Origin: Beijerinckiaceae bacterium
Lineage (GTDB): Bacteria; Pseudomonadota; Alphaproteobacteria; Rhizobiales; Beijerinckiaceae
NCBI GenBank assembly: GCA_009773635.1
Contig: WSYC01000015.1
Coordinates: forward strand, 1 to 64,000
Length of the DNA: 64,000 nt
Direction of reading: 5' to 3'
In this document: piece by piece, positions 8,539 through 18,374 of the stretch
Layout of the letters: each line of letters starts with the position of its first letter
Position numbering within the stretch: the first letter of the stretch is position 1
Position numbers and translations under genes: made by a program
Notes under the pieces: model-generated
What the model saw: the letters and a program-made list of their open reading frames with translations, nothing else
What the model was told of the DNA's origin: nothing
Database searches by the model: none

Positions 8539-11500
8539 ATGAGCCACTTTCTTGATCGTCTGACCTTCTTCACCAAGGTCAAACAGCCCTTCTCGGATGG
8601 GCACGGCATCACCACCAGCGAGGATCGTCGCTGGGAGGATGGGTATCGCAAGCGCTGGCAGCACGACAAGATCGTGCGCTCCACGCATGGCGCGAACTGC
8701 ACGGGGTCGTGCAGCTGGAAGATCTACGTCAAGGGCGGCATCGTCACCTGGGAAACCCAGCAGACAGATTACCCCCGCACCCGGCCCGATCTGCCGAACC
8801 ACGAGCCGCGCGGCTGCTCGCGCGGGGCCTCCTACAGCTGGTATCTCTACTCGGGCAACCGGGTGAAATACCCGCTGATCCGTTCCCGCCTGCTGCGGCT
8901 CTGGCGCGAGGCGCGCACGGTGCGCACCCCGGTCGCGGCCTGGGCCTCGATCGTCGAGGACCCGGACAAGCGCGCGAGCTACACCAAGAAGCGCGGCCAC
9001 GGTGGTTTTGTCCGCGCGCATTGGGATGAGGTCAACGAGATCATCGCGGCGGCGAACGCCTATACCGCGAAGACCCACGGTCCGGACCGCATCTTCGGCT
9101 TCTCGCCGATCCCGGCGATGTCGATGGTGAGCTATGCGGCGGGCTCGCGCTATCTCAGCCTCATCGGCGGCGTCTGCATGTCGTTCTACGACTGGTATTG
9201 CGACCTGCCGCCCTCCTCGCCGCAGACCTGGGGCGAGCAGACGGACGTGCCGGAATCGGCGGACTGGTACAACGCCGGCTTCATCATTCTCTGGGGCTCG
9301 AACGTGCCGCAGACCCGCACGCCCGACGCGCATTTCTACACGGAAGCGCGCTATCGCGGCATGAAGTCCGCCGTCATCTGCCCGGATTACTCGGAAGCCT
9401 CGAAGTTCGGCGACATCTGGCTTTCGGTGAAGCAGGGCACGGATTCAGCCCTCGCGATGGCGATGGGGCACGTCATCCTGAAGGAATACCACGTCGACCG
9501 GCAGGCGACGTATTTCCGCGATTATGTCCGCCAGTACACGGACATGCCGATGCTGGTGCGGCTGGTCAAACAGGGCACCTCCTACGTGCCCGAGCGCTTC
9601 CTGCGCGCCTCCGATTTCGATGCTTCGCTCGACGAGAAGAACAACCCGGAATGGAAGACCGTCGCTTACGACGAGAATACCGGCGATATCGTGGTGCCCA
9701 AGGGCTCGGTCGGTTTCCGCTGGGGCGAACAGGGCAAGTGGAACCTCGAAGAGAAGGAATCCACAGGCAAGGACACAAAACTCAGGCTCTCGCTGGACGA
9801 TTTCCGGGACGAGCTGGCCGAGGTCGCCTTCCCGTATTTCGGCAACATCGAACACGAGCACTTCACCTCCGACAACAACCCCTCGGTGCTGACCCGCAAC
9901 GTGCCGGTACGCCGCATCCAGACGGCCGAAGGCGAAACGCTGGTTGCGACCGTGCACGACCTCTTCCTCGCCAACTATGGTGTCGATCGTGGCTATGGCG
10001 GGCTCTATGACGCCCGTTCCTACGACGAGGCGGTGCCCTATACCCCTGCCTGGGCCGAGAAGATCACCGGCGTCTCCCGCGACAAGATCATTCAGGTCGC
10101 GCGTGAATTCGCGACCAACGCCGAGAAGACCAAGGGGCGTTCCATGGTCATCATCGGGGCGGCGATGAACCACTGGTATCACTGCGACATGAACTATCGT
10201 GGCGTCATCAACATGCTGGTGATGTGCGGCTGCGTAGGTCAGTCCGGGGGCGGCTGGGCGCATTATGTCGGGCAGGAGAAGCTCCGCCCGCAGGCTGGTT
10301 GGGCGCCGCTCGCCTTCGCGCTGGATTGGGGCCGCCCGCCCCGCCAGCAGAACTCGACCTCGGCCTTCTATGCCCATTCCGACCAGTGGCGCTACGAGAC
10401 CGTGAATGTCGGCGATATCGTCTCCCCGACCGCACCGGCAGGACCTTGGGACGGCGCGATCATCGACTACAACATCCGCGCCGAACGGATGGGCTGGCTG
10501 CCCTCGGCGCCACAACTTGAGACCAATCCGTTGCAGGTCTCGAAAGATGCCGCAGCGGCCGGCATGGATCCGAAGGACTATGTTGTCAAAAGCCTCAAGG
10601 ATGGCTCGCTCAAGCTCTCCTGCGAGGACCCGGACAACCCCAAGAACTGGCCGCGCAACCTCTTTGTCTGGCGCTCGAACCTGCTGGGTTCTTCCGGCAA
10701 GGGGCATGAGTATTTCCTCAAGCACCTCCTTGGCACCACGCATGGCGTGCTCGGCAAGGATCTCGGTCAGGAAGGCAAGGCCAAGTCGAAAGAGGCCGTC
10801 TGGCACGAGAAGGCTCCGGAGGGGAAACTCGACCTCCTCGTCACACTCGATTTCCGCATGTCCACCACCTGCGTCTACTCGGACATCGTGCTCCCCACAG
10901 CGACCTGGTACGAAAAGAATGACCTCAACACCTCCGACATGCACCCGTTCATCCACCCGCTGACCAGCGCGGTGGACCCGGCCTGGGAGGCGCGTTCGGA
11001 TTGGGAAATCTACAAGGGGCTGGCGAAAACCTTTTCGAAGGTCGCGCCGGAGGTGCTCGGGGTCGAGAAGGATGTCGTGCTCAACCCGATCATGCACGAC
11101 AGCCCCAACGAGATCGCGCAGCCCTTCGACGTCAAGGACTGGAAGAAGGGCGAGTGCGATCCGATCCCCGGCAAGACCATGCCGACGATCACGGTTGTCG
11201 AACGGGATTACCCCAATACCTACGCCCGCTTCACCTCGCTGGGCCCGCTGATGGAGAAGGTCGGCAATGCCATCAAGGGGATCGCCTGGAAGACGGATCA
11301 CGAGGTCGAGCATCTCAAGGCGCTCAATGGCGTGCATACGGATGGCCCGACCAAGGGCATGGCGAAGATCGTCAGCGATATCGATGCCGCCGAAACCCTG
11401 CTGATGCTCGCACCGGAAACCAACGGCGAAGTGGCGGTGCGCTCGTGGCAATCGCTGGAGAAGACCACGGGTCTCGAACACGCCCATCTCGCGCTGCCCA

Positions 11501-12282
11501 AGGAAGACGAGAAGATCCGCTTCCGCGATGTCGTCGCCCAGCCGCGCAAGATCATCTCCGCGCCGACATGGTCGGGGCTGGAGAGCGAGAAGGTCTGCTA
11601 CAACGCCGGCTACACCAACGTGCACGAGTTGATCCCGTGGCGGACGCTGACCGGGCGTCAGCAGCTCTATCAGGATCACCTGTGGATGCGCGCCTTCGGC
11701 GAGGGCTTCTGCGTCTATCGCCCGCCGGTCGACCTGAAGACCACCGCCCATATCGCCGGGACAAAACCGAACGGCGAGAAGGAAGTGGTGCTGAACTTCA
11801 TCACCCCGCACCAGAAATGGGGCATCCACTCCACCTATACCGACAACCTGATGATGCTCACGCTCTCGCGTGGCGGGCCGATCGTCTGGCTCAGCGAGGT
11901 GGACGCCAGGAAGGCCGGCATTGTCGACAACGACTGGGTGGAAGCCTTCAACTCGAACGGCGCGCTGGTGGCGCGTGCGGTTGTCTCCCAGCGCATGAAG
12001 GAGGGCACGCTCTTCATGTATCACGCGCAGGAGAAGATCGTGAACGTGCCGGGCTCGGAAATGACCGGCAACCGCGGCGGCATCCATAACTCGGTGACCC
12101 GCGCCGTTCTCAAGCCGACGCATATGATCGGCGGCTACGCCCAGCTCTCCTACGGCTTCAACTACTACGGCACGATCGGCACCAACCGCGACGAGTTCGT
12201 CATCATCCGCAAGGTGAAGACGGTCGACTGGCTCGAACGTCCCGCCAAGGACGCCACCCCCACCCTGACGGCTGCCGAGTAA
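8539..12282 (+). CDS. narG: Respiratory nitrate reductase alpha subunit
   Basis: This is the catalytic subunit of the membrane-bound cytoplasm-facing enzyme that reduces nitrate to nitrite using quinol electrons. The 1247 residues match the usual length. Ligands of the [4Fe-4S] cluster FS0 are at His50, Cys54, Cys58 and Cys93, and the Mo-bis-MGD aspartate is D222 in YDWYCDLPPSSPQTWGEQTD. No twin-arginine signal is seen, as expected for NarG. SD GGAGA precedes ATG 8539; narH follows after 11 bases. Confidence 0.98.
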   Translation: MSHFLDRLTFFTKVKQPFSDGHGITTSEDRRWEDGYRKRWQHDKIVRSTHGANCTGSCSWKIYVKGGIVTWETQQTDYPRTRPDLPNHEPRGCSRGASYSWYLYSGNRVKYPLIRSRLLRLWREARTVRTPVAAWASIVEDPDKRASYTKKRGHGGFVRAHWDEVNEIIAAANAYTAKTHGPDRIFGFSPIPAMSMVSYAAGSRYLSLIGGVCMSFYDWYCDLPPSSPQTWGEQTDVPESADWYNAGFIILWGSNVPQTRTPDAHFYTEARYRGMKSAVICPDYSEASKFGDIWLSVKQGTDSALAMAMGHVILKEYHVDRQATYFRDYVRQYTDMPMLVRLVKQGTSYVPERFLRASDFDASLDEKNNPEWKTVAYDENTGDIVVPKGSVGFRWGEQGKWNLEEKESTGKDTKLRLSLDDFRDELAEVAFPYFGNIEHEHFTSDNNPSVLTRNVPVRRIQTAEGETLVATVHDLFLANYGVDRGYGGLYDARSYDEAVPYTPAWAEKITGVSRDKIIQVAREFATNAEKTKGRSMVIIGAAMNHWYHCDMNYRGVINMLVMCGCVGQSGGGWAHYVGQEKLRPQAGWAPLAFALDWGRPPRQQNSTSAFYAHSDQWRYETVNVGDIVSPTAPAGPWDGAIIDYNIRAERMGWLPSAPQLETNPLQVSKDAAAAGMDPKDYVVKSLKDGSLKLSCEDPDNPKNWPRNLFVWRSNLLGSSGKGHEYFLKHLLGTTHGVLGKDLGQEGKAKSKEAVWHEKAPEGKLDLLVTLDFRMSTTCVYSDIVLPTATWYEKNDLNTSDMHPFIHPLTSAVDPAWEARSDWEIYKGLAKTFSKVAPEVLGVEKDVVLNPIMHDSPNEIAQPFDVKDWKKGECDPIPGKTMPTITVVERDYPNTYARFTSLGPLMEKVGNAIKGIAWKTDHEVEHLKALNGVHTDGPTKGMAKIVSDIDAAETLLMLAPETNGEVAVRSWQSLEKTTGLEHAHLALPKEDEKIRFRDVVAQPRKIISAPTWSGLESEKVCYNAGYTNVHELIPWRTLTGRQQLYQDHLWMRAFGEGFCVYRPPVDLKTTAHIAGTKPNGEKEVVLNFITPHQKWGIHSTYTDNLMMLTLSRGGPIVWLSEVDARKAGIVDNDWVEAFNSNGALVARAVVSQRMKEGTLFMYHAQEKIVNVPGSEMTGNRGGIHNSVTRAVLKPTHMIGGYAQLSYGFNYYGTIGTNRDEFVIIRKVKTVDWLERPAKDATPTLTAAE

Positions 12283-12293
12283 GGAGAAAATCG

Positions 12294-13820
12294 ATGAAAA
12301 TCCGCGCTCAGATCGCGATGGTGCTCAACCTCGACAAGTGCATCGGGTGTCACACCTGCTCGGTGACCTGCAAGAACGTCTGGACGAGCCGTGAAGGCAT
12401 GGAATACGCCTGGTTCAACAACGTCGAGACGAAACCCGGCATCGGTTACCCCAAGGACTGGGAGAACCAGAACCGCTGGAAAGGCGGCTGGAAGCGTAAA
12501 AGCAATGGCCGGATCGAGCCGAAGATCGGCTCGAAATGGCGGGTGCTGGCGAATATCTTCGCCAACCCCGACCTGCCGGAAATCGACGATTACTACGAGC
12601 CCTTCACCTTCGATTACGAGCACCTCCAGAAGGCGCCCGAACTCGAGGCCTTCCCGACCGCGCGGCCGCGCTCGCTGATATCAGGCCAGCGGATGGAGAA
12701 GATCGAATGGGGGCCGAACTGGGAAGAGATTCTCGGTGGTGAATTTGCCAAGCGCTCCAAGGACGCCAACTTCGAGGGCGTCCAGAAGGAGATGTACGGC
12801 CAGTTCGAAAACACCTTCATGATGTATCTCCCGCGCCTGTGCGAGCATTGCCTCAACCCGGCCTGCGTGGCCTCCTGCCCCTCGGGCGCGATCTACAAGC
12901 GCGAGGAAGACGGCATTGTCCTGATCGATCAGGACAAGTGCCGGGGCTGGCGCATGTGCGTCTCCGGCTGCCCCTACAAGAAGATCTATTACAACTGGTC
13001 CTCGGGCAAGAGCGAGAAGTGCATCATGTGCTATCCGCGCCTTGAGGTCGGCCAGCCGACGGTGTGTTCGGAAACCTGCGTCGGGCGTATCCGCTACCTC
13101 GGGGTGATGCTCTATGACGCCGACGAGATCGAGAACGCGGCGAGCGCGCCCGATGACAAGGATCTCTATGAGGCCCAGCTCAAGGTCTTCAAGGATCCGA
13201 ACGACCCAGCCGTGATCGCACAGGCGCGGCTCGACGGCGTGCCGGAAGCCTGGCTCGAAGCGGCGCGCCAGTCGCCGGTGTGGAAGATGGCGATGGAGTG
13301 GAAGGTCGCCTTCCCGCTCCATCCCGAATACCGCACGCTGCCGATGGTCTGGTACGTGCCGCCGCTCTCGCCGATCACGGCTGCGGCGGAAGCCGGCAAG
13401 ATGGGCACGGATGGCGGCATGCCGGATGTGAAAAGCCTGCGCATCCCGCTGCGCTATCTCGCCAATCTCCTCACCGCCGGAGACGAGAAGCCGGTGGCAA
13501 CCGCGCTCGAACGGATGCTCGCCATGCGTGGCTACATGCGCTCGAAAACGGTCGATGGCGTCATCGATGAGGTCATCGCCAACAAGGTCGGCCTCACCGC
13601 GCTCCAGATCGAGGAGATGTATCGCTATATGGCGATCGCCAACTACGAGGATCGCTTCGTGATCCCGACGACGCATCGCGAAACCACCGAAGATGCCTAT
13701 GACCTCCGGGGCGGCTGCGGCTTCTCCTTCGGCAATGGCTGCTCCTCCGCCGAAACCAACCTGTTCGGCGCGAAAACCATCACCGGCAAGCCGGCGAAAA
13801 CCCCGATGGAGATTGCGTGA
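12294..13820 (+). CDS. narH: Respiratory nitrate reductase beta subunit
   Basis: This Fe-S electron-transfer subunit links NarI haem to NarG. The 508 residues carry four cysteine groups: CIGCHTCSVTCKNVW near residue 16, CEHCLNPACVASCP near 183, CRGWRMCVSGCP near 217 and CIMCYPRLEVGQPTVCSETC near 244. The Trp in CRGWRMC replaces a cysteine, which gives the usual [3Fe-4S] cluster. SD AAGGAG precedes the ATG. Its TGA overlaps the narJ start. Confidence 0.98.
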   Translation: MKIRAQIAMVLNLDKCIGCHTCSVTCKNVWTSREGMEYAWFNNVETKPGIGYPKDWENQNRWKGGWKRKSNGRIEPKIGSKWRVLANIFANPDLPEIDDYYEPFTFDYEHLQKAPELEAFPTARPRSLISGQRMEKIEWGPNWEEILGGEFAKRSKDANFEGVQKEMYGQFENTFMMYLPRLCEHCLNPACVASCPSGAIYKREEDGIVLIDQDKCRGWRMCVSGCPYKKIYYNWSSGKSEKCIMCYPRLEVGQPTVCSETCVGRIRYLGVMLYDADEIENAASAPDDKDLYEAQLKVFKDPNDPAVIAQARLDGVPEAWLEAARQSPVWKMAMEWKVAFPLHPEYRTLPMVWYVPPLSPITAAAEAGKMGTDGGMPDVKSLRIPLRYLANLLTAGDEKPVATALERMLAMRGYMRSKTVDGVIDEVIANKVGLTALQIEEMYRYMAIANYEDRFVIPTTHRETTEDAYDLRGGCGFSFGNGCSSAETNLFGAKTITGKPAKTPMEIA

Positions 13821-14563
13821 TGCGCACCCTCAAGGCGCTTTCCGCGCTCCTCACCTACCCGTCAGCCGGGTTGATCGCCGCGTTGCCCGAAATCGCCGCA
13901 GTGATCGAGGTTGACACGCTTCTGGGCAAGGCCGACCGCGCGGGGCTTCTCGCGCTCATCGGTCACCTCCGGGATGGCGATCTCTTCGATCGGCAGGAGG
14001 CGTTCGGCCTCCTGTTTGACCGCACGCGCTCGCTCTCGCTCCATCTCTTCGAGCATGTTCACGGCGAAAGCCGGGATCGCGGACAGGCGATGGTCGACCT
14101 CATCAAGGTCTACGAGGAAGGCGGGTTCACGCCGACCACCGAGGAACTGCCGGATTTCCTGCCGCTGTTCCTCGAATATGCCTCGACGCGTTCACCGCAG
14201 GAGGCGATCGACCTGATCGCCCAGCCGGCGCATGTTCTCACCGCGCTCGCCGAGCGGCTGGCCAAGCGCAAGTCGCCTTATGAGGCGATTTTCCGCGGGC
14301 TGCTCAGCCTCGCCAAAGCCAAGCCCGACAAGGCCGCACTGGCTGCCTTGATGGCCGAGCCGGACCCCGAGCCGGATGACCTTGAAGCGCTCGATGCCGC
14401 CTGGGAGGAAGAGGAAGTGCTCTTCGGCCCCGGCGCGGCATCTGCTTGCGGCAAGGAAGGGCTTGGCGCGAAACTCCGGCAGGCGAACCGCCCCGCACCG
14501 GGCATGGAGGTTCCGGCCTCCCAGCCCCGCACCACGATCCATCATTCCGGTTCCCGGCAATAA
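13820..14563 (+). CDS. narJ: Nitrate reductase assembly chaperone NarJ
   Basis: NarJ is a cytoplasmic chaperone that holds NarG during molybdenum cofactor insertion and membrane docking. The roughly 247-residue all-helical protein starts RTLKALSALLTYPSAGL and contains the family pattern ELPDFLPLFLEYA. It starts at ATG 13820 (TGATG overlap with narH); a GTG at 13817 adds one residue. The C-terminal 70 residues are acidic and then Pro-rich, somewhat longer than the enteric protein. Confidence 0.92.
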   Translation: MRTLKALSALLTYPSAGLIAALPEIAAVIEVDTLLGKADRAGLLALIGHLRDGDLFDRQEAFGLLFDRTRSLSLHLFEHVHGESRDRGQAMVDLIKVYEEGGFTPTTEELPDFLPLFLEYASTRSPQEAIDLIAQPAHVLTALAERLAKRKSPYEAIFRGLLSLAKAKPDKAALAALMAEPDPEPDDLEALDAAWEEEEVLFGPGAASACGKEGLGAKLRQANRPAPGMEVPASQPRTTIHHSGSRQ

Positions 14564-14581
14564 TCCGAGGGAGAAACAGTC

Positions 14582-15286
14582 ATGGCTAGCTACATCCATC
14601 ACGCCCTGTTCGGCTGGTATCCCTACCTCGCGCTGACAGTGTTCGTGCTCGGCTCGATCATCCGGTTCGATCGCGAGCAATACACCTGGAAGACCGGCTC
14701 CTCGCAGATGCTGCGCCAGAAACAGCTCCGCATGGGCTCGAACCTGTTCCATGTCGGCATCCTCGTCATCTTCTTCGGCCATCTCGCCGGGCTTCTGACG
14801 CCGATCTGGATCTTTGATGCGCTCGGCGTTTCCCACGGCTTCAAGCAGGGCCTCGCCATCGTGGTCGGGGGCCTTGCCGGGTTGATGTGCCTCGTGGGCA
14901 TCGCGATGCTCACGCATCGCCGCCTGTTCGATCCGCGCATCCGCGCGACGTCGAGCTTTTCGGATACCGCGATCCTGCTGATCCTCTTCGCGCAGTTGCT
15001 GCTCGGCCTCGCCACCATCCCGGTGTCGCTTGGCCATATGGACGGGCACGAAATGGTGAAATTCATGACCTGGGCGCAGGGTGTTCTCACCCTTCAGGCT
15101 GATGCCTGGAAGCAGGTTCAGGATGTGAACATCATCTTCAAGGCGCATCTGGTGCTGGGCATGACGATCTTCCTCGTCTTCCCGTTCACCCGGCTCGTCC
15201 ATGTCTGGTCAGCGCCGATCTGGTATCTCGGGCGGCGCGGCTACCAGATCGTGCGCACCCGGCGCAATCTGACCCCGGCGGAGTGA
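14582..15286 (+). CDS. narI: Respiratory nitrate reductase gamma subunit (cytochrome b)
   Basis: This five-helix diheme membrane subunit oxidises quinol and passes electrons to NarH. The 234 residues have haem ligands visible at His57 and His67 (NLFHVG, FFGHLAG) and His189 and His207 (KAHLVLG, RLVHVWS), matching spacing in known NarI. SD GAGGGAGA precedes the ATG at 14582. It ends 4 bases before the next gene, so transcription continues into the accessory tail. Confidence 0.97.
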   Translation: MASYIHHALFGWYPYLALTVFVLGSIIRFDREQYTWKTGSSQMLRQKQLRMGSNLFHVGILVIFFGHLAGLLTPIWIFDALGVSHGFKQGLAIVVGGLAGLMCLVGIAMLTHRRLFDPRIRATSSFSDTAILLILFAQLLLGLATIPVSLGHMDGHEMVKFMTWAQGVLTLQADAWKQVQDVNIIFKAHLVLGMTIFLVFPFTRLVHVWSAPIWYLGRRGYQIVRTRRNLTPAE

Positions 15287-15290
15287 GGCG

Positions 15291-16145
15291 ATGAGCACGC
15301 CTGCCACCTCTTCCGCCGGTTGCGACCTCAAGTCTCCGGCGATCGACGCCAGACCGCGCACGGTCAGCGTCAACGGCATCACCATCCCGCGTGGCGATAT
15401 CGCGCGGGAGACCCAGAACCATCAGGCACAAACGCCGGTCGCGGCCTGGAAAAAGGCTGCTGCGGCACTGGTTGTCCGCGAATTACTGCGCCAGCGGGCG
15501 GCAGCATTGAAGATCGAGGCCGTGCCGATGACGGATGAGGAGGGCCGCCGGGAAACCGAGGACGAAGCCGCGATGCGGGCGCTCGTCGAGCGGGAAGTGC
15601 AAGTGCCGACCGCCGACAGCGACACCTGCCGCCGCTACTACGACAGCAATCAGGCGAGGTTCCGCTCGGCGCCGCTTTTCGCGGCCAGGCACATCCTCCT
15701 ACCCGCCGCGCCCGGCGATGTCGAGGCCCGCGATGCTGCGCGGGCGCAGGCCGAGGTCTTGTGCGCGGGTCTGCGTACCGCCCCGGAGTCCTTCGCAGGC
15801 CTTGCGATGGTGCATTCGGCGTGTCCCTCCGCGAAGGTGGGCGGCAATCTCGGCCAGATCGGTCCGGGGCAGACTGTGCCGGAGTTTGAAAAGGCGCTCG
15901 CGATGATGGTGCCGGGGGACGCGCCGGGCATCGTCGAGACGCGGTATGGTCTTCACATTGTCGCGCTCGATCAGCGGGTCGATGGCGAGACCATTCCCTT
16001 CGACATCGTGCAGGACCGGATCGCCGCCTATCTCGATGACACCGTGCGCCGCCGGGCCCAGCAGCACTATGTCGAGCTGCTGGCGAGCGAGGCCACGATC
16101 ATCGGCGTCGACCTTGTCCCGCCCGGACAATCCCGCGACCAGTGA
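15291..16145 (+). CDS. Parvulin-type peptidyl-prolyl isomerase of the nar operon
   Basis: The 284 residues have an N-terminal helical part that starts like NifM-type proteins and a C-terminal parvulin domain (about residues 125-235) with FAARHILLP, VGGNLGQIGPGQTVPEFEKAL and YGLHIVALD. No signal peptide is seen, so it should act in the cytoplasm, probably helping fold NarG, NarH or another operon product. It lies 4 bases after narI and its stop is 8 bases before the next ATG. Parvulin genes downstream of narI are known in several denitrifiers; the client is inferred. Confidence 0.88.
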   Translation: MSTPATSSAGCDLKSPAIDARPRTVSVNGITIPRGDIARETQNHQAQTPVAAWKKAAAALVVRELLRQRAAALKIEAVPMTDEEGRRETEDEAAMRALVEREVQVPTADSDTCRRYYDSNQARFRSAPLFAARHILLPAAPGDVEARDAARAQAEVLCAGLRTAPESFAGLAMVHSACPSAKVGGNLGQIGPGQTVPEFEKALAMMVPGDAPGIVETRYGLHIVALDQRVDGETIPFDIVQDRIAAYLDDTVRRRAQQHYVELLASEATIIGVDLVPPGQSRDQ

Positions 16146-16153
16146 GGCCTGAC

Positions 16154-16516
16154 ATGCTGCTCGGAACGCTTCTGGCGAAACTGGAGACCGCGGCGTATTC
16201 CGAGGTGCTGCTCGGCGAGATCGGCGATCTCGTCCTGCTGACACGGATCGAGGCTGCCGGCCGGCATCATGGCGAGACCCCCGGCGACTATGCTTCCGCC
16301 TCGGTTGCGCGGTTCAGCCAGGGCGCCAGCGATGAAGACTGGCTTGCTGTCATGACAGCGCTCGAACGGTCTCAGGAGCCCGCTGCCACGTGTCTGCGCC
16401 ACATGGCCGAATGGGCGCTGGCCCGGGACGAGCAGGAGCTGGCATCTCCTGAGGCACCCCATTCCCCGAAGAGCTGTTCATGCGGAGGGACGGGAGGCTG
16501 TCATGACGGGTCCTGA
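16154..16516 (+). CDS. Unknown nar-operon protein with Cys/Gly-rich tail
   Basis: The 120 residues start at ATG 16154 with GAGG upstream; a GTG at 16142 overlapping the previous stop is the alternative. The body is helical (MLLGTLLAKLETAAYSEVLLGEIG). The tail CSCGGTGGCHDG has three Cys and a His and could bind a metal. I recognise no domain. It overlaps the hemerythrin gene by 14 bases and shares the nar operon. Confidence 0.7.
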   Translation: MLLGTLLAKLETAAYSEVLLGEIGDLVLLTRIEAAGRHHGETPGDYASASVARFSQGASDEDWLAVMTALERSQEPAATCLRHMAEWALARDEQELASPEAPHSPKSCSCGGTGGCHDGS

Positions 16517-17048
16517 AAGCGGACGGTTTTCGGTTCCGGCATTGCCGCCGGAGCTACTCGACTTGCCGCTCGAGTATCTGATCGCCGATCATGACCGGCA
16601 CCGGGCGGTATGCGCCTACCTCAGGCAGGTGGCGCGGGACGAAAAGATCGACGGAACCAGTGCGCGCGAGATCGCGAGGTTCCTGCGGGGTGAGCTGAAG
16701 CAGCATTTCGAGGATGAGCGGCTGCTGCTCTACCCGACCTTGCGAGGCCGCTCGGCGGATGATCTCGATTTCATCCGGTCGCTTCAGGAGGTCGAGGCCT
16801 ATCACACAGACTCCGAAGCCTTCATCGATGATCTCGTCGACAGGTTCGGCAGCCTTCCGGCCCATGATCTGAGCCCGATTTCCCATGAGCTTTCCGAACG
16901 GCTGACGGCTTACGTCGAACGTGAGCACCAGAGCCTGATGTTCGAGAACGCAGTGATCATGGTCATCGCGGAAGTCCGGCTTCGGAAGAACGATATCGAA
17001 AAATTGCGCGTTGCCATGAAAGCCCGACGGGGATTTCCTGCTCAATGA
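16503..17048 (+). CDS. Hemerythrin-like HHE-domain protein
   Basis: This 181-residue four-helix protein carries a likely non-haem diiron site: His30/His33 (DHDRH), His68 and Glu72 (HFEDE), His101 and Glu105 (HTDSE), His142 (EREH) and Glu148. Such proteins bind O2 or NO or repair Fe-S centres. Inside a nar operon, a role in NO tolerance or in protecting Fe-S/Mo enzymes is likely (inference). It overlaps both neighbours by a few bases. Confidence 0.88.
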   Translation: MTGPESGRFSVPALPPELLDLPLEYLIADHDRHRAVCAYLRQVARDEKIDGTSAREIARFLRGELKQHFEDERLLLYPTLRGRSADDLDFIRSLQEVEAYHTDSEAFIDDLVDRFGSLPAHDLSPISHELSERLTAYVEREHQSLMFENAVIMVIAEVRLRKNDIEKLRVAMKARRGFPAQ

Positions 17049-17815
17049 CACCGCTGGATGAACTCTTCGATCGCAATGTCGCGTGGGCGCAGGCCAAGAC
17101 GCGCGATGATCCCGATTACTTCCGGCGCATGGCGGAGAACCAGCGGCCGCAATACCTCTGGATCGGCTGCTCGGACAGCCGCGTGACGGCCAATGACGTG
17201 CTCGGGCTCGAACCCGGACAGGTCTTCGTCCACCGCAACATCGCGAATATCGTCCATACCAGCGATATGAATATTCTCGCGGTGCTGGAATTTGCGATCC
17301 AGCATCTCGAAATCCGGCACATCATCGTATGCGGCCATTACAGCTGCGGCGGCATCGAGCGGGCGCTGAGCGAGGAGAAGTCGGCGCTGGTCGACCATTG
17401 GCTGCAACCGATCGTGATGCTCTATCGCAAGCATCGTGCGCTGCTGGACGCCATCCCTGATCCCAGAACGCGGCTTGACCGCATGTGCGAAATCAACATC
17501 GAGCTGCAGGTGCGCCGGCTCGCCGCGACGCCGATCGTCGAGCAGGCCTGGCTGCGCGGGGTGCCGCTGGCCATCCATGGCTGGATTTACGGCGTGCATG
17601 ACGGCTTGATCCGCGCGCTCGGAGCGCCGGTGACCTCGCTCGCCGAGCGCGATTCCCTCGCGACCATCGACGCCCGGATCGTCAATCCGGTCGAGCCGGA
17701 AAGCATGCTCCGCCGGCATGCCATCGAAGCTTTTGCAGATTTGACTTCCTTCGAGCCGCAGGAAGGGTTTGATTGCTGCCCCGACCATGGCCTGAACCCC
17801 GGACCCGCATCATGA
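17045..17815 (+). CDS. can: Beta-class carbonic anhydrase
   Basis: It interconverts CO2 and bicarbonate. The 256 residues have zinc ligands Cys42, His98 and Cys101 and the Asp44-Arg46 dyad in CSDSR, plus HYSCGG and HGWIYGVHDG, like the Can/CynT group. ATG 17045 overlaps the hemerythrin gene stop (ATGA). Its own stop overlaps mog. Placement in the nar operon suggests a link between nitrate respiration and CO2 or pH balance, which is inferred. Confidence 0.93.
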   Translation: MTPLDELFDRNVAWAQAKTRDDPDYFRRMAENQRPQYLWIGCSDSRVTANDVLGLEPGQVFVHRNIANIVHTSDMNILAVLEFAIQHLEIRHIIVCGHYSCGGIERALSEEKSALVDHWLQPIVMLYRKHRALLDAIPDPRTRLDRMCEINIELQVRRLAATPIVEQAWLRGVPLAIHGWIYGVHDGLIRALGAPVTSLAERDSLATIDARIVNPVEPESMLRRHAIEAFADLTSFEPQEGFDCCPDHGLNPGPAS

Positions 17816-18360
17816 CCACTGCCTTGCAGAAACAGACCGCCCGCATCGGAATCGTCACGATTTCGGACCGCGCCAGTCAGGGCATCTATGCCGACGAAAG
17901 CGGGCCGGCGATCCGGGCCGTGCTGGACGAATTTCTGGTCTCGCCCTGGGAGCCGGTCATCCGCGTCATCCCCGACGGTATCGCCGCCGTCTCGGAATGC
18001 CTCGTCAATCTGGCCGATACGGAGCGCTGCGATCTCATCCTGACGACTGGCGGCACCGGCCCGGCGCCGCGTGATCTCACACCCGAGGCGGTGCACGCCG
18101 TGATCGACCGGGAATTGCCCGGCTTTGGTGAGGTTATGCGCCGGATCAGCTTCGAGACGGTCCCGACCGCCATCCTCTCCCGCCAACTCGCGGGAACGCG
18201 GGGGGCATGCCTCATCGTCACGCTGCCCGGCAAACCCGGTTCGATCCGCACCTGCCTCAACGCGGTGTTCCCCGCGATTCCCTATGGACTTGATCTGATC
18301 GGGGCCGCGCGCCTCGAAACCGACCCGGCGCGCTGCCGCGCCTTTCGCCCGCCCGCCTGA
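17812..18360 (+). CDS. mog: Molybdopterin adenylyltransferase (MogA/MoaB family)
   Basis: This enzyme activates molybdopterin as its AMP derivative before molybdate insertion, needed for NarG. The 182 residues begin ATG at 17812 (ATGA overlap with the carbonic anhydrase); the frame is open from 17773 but that stretch is coding in the other frame. Seen: IGIVTISDRAS, DLILTTGGTGPAPRDLTPEA and LPGKPGSIRTCLNAVFPAIP. The length and core fit Mog. Confidence 0.9.
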   Translation: MTTALQKQTARIGIVTISDRASQGIYADESGPAIRAVLDEFLVSPWEPVIRVIPDGIAAVSECLVNLADTERCDLILTTGGTGPAPRDLTPEAVHAVIDRELPGFGEVMRRISFETVPTAILSRQLAGTRGACLIVTLPGKPGSIRTCLNAVFPAIPYGLDLIGAARLETDPARCRAFRPPA

Positions 18361-18374
18361 TTTTTGAGGACACC

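Noticed and set aside
9445-12123. 892-residue open frame opposite narG
   Set aside because: It is a shadow caused by high GC at third positions of narG; it has no recognisable domain and narG is certain.
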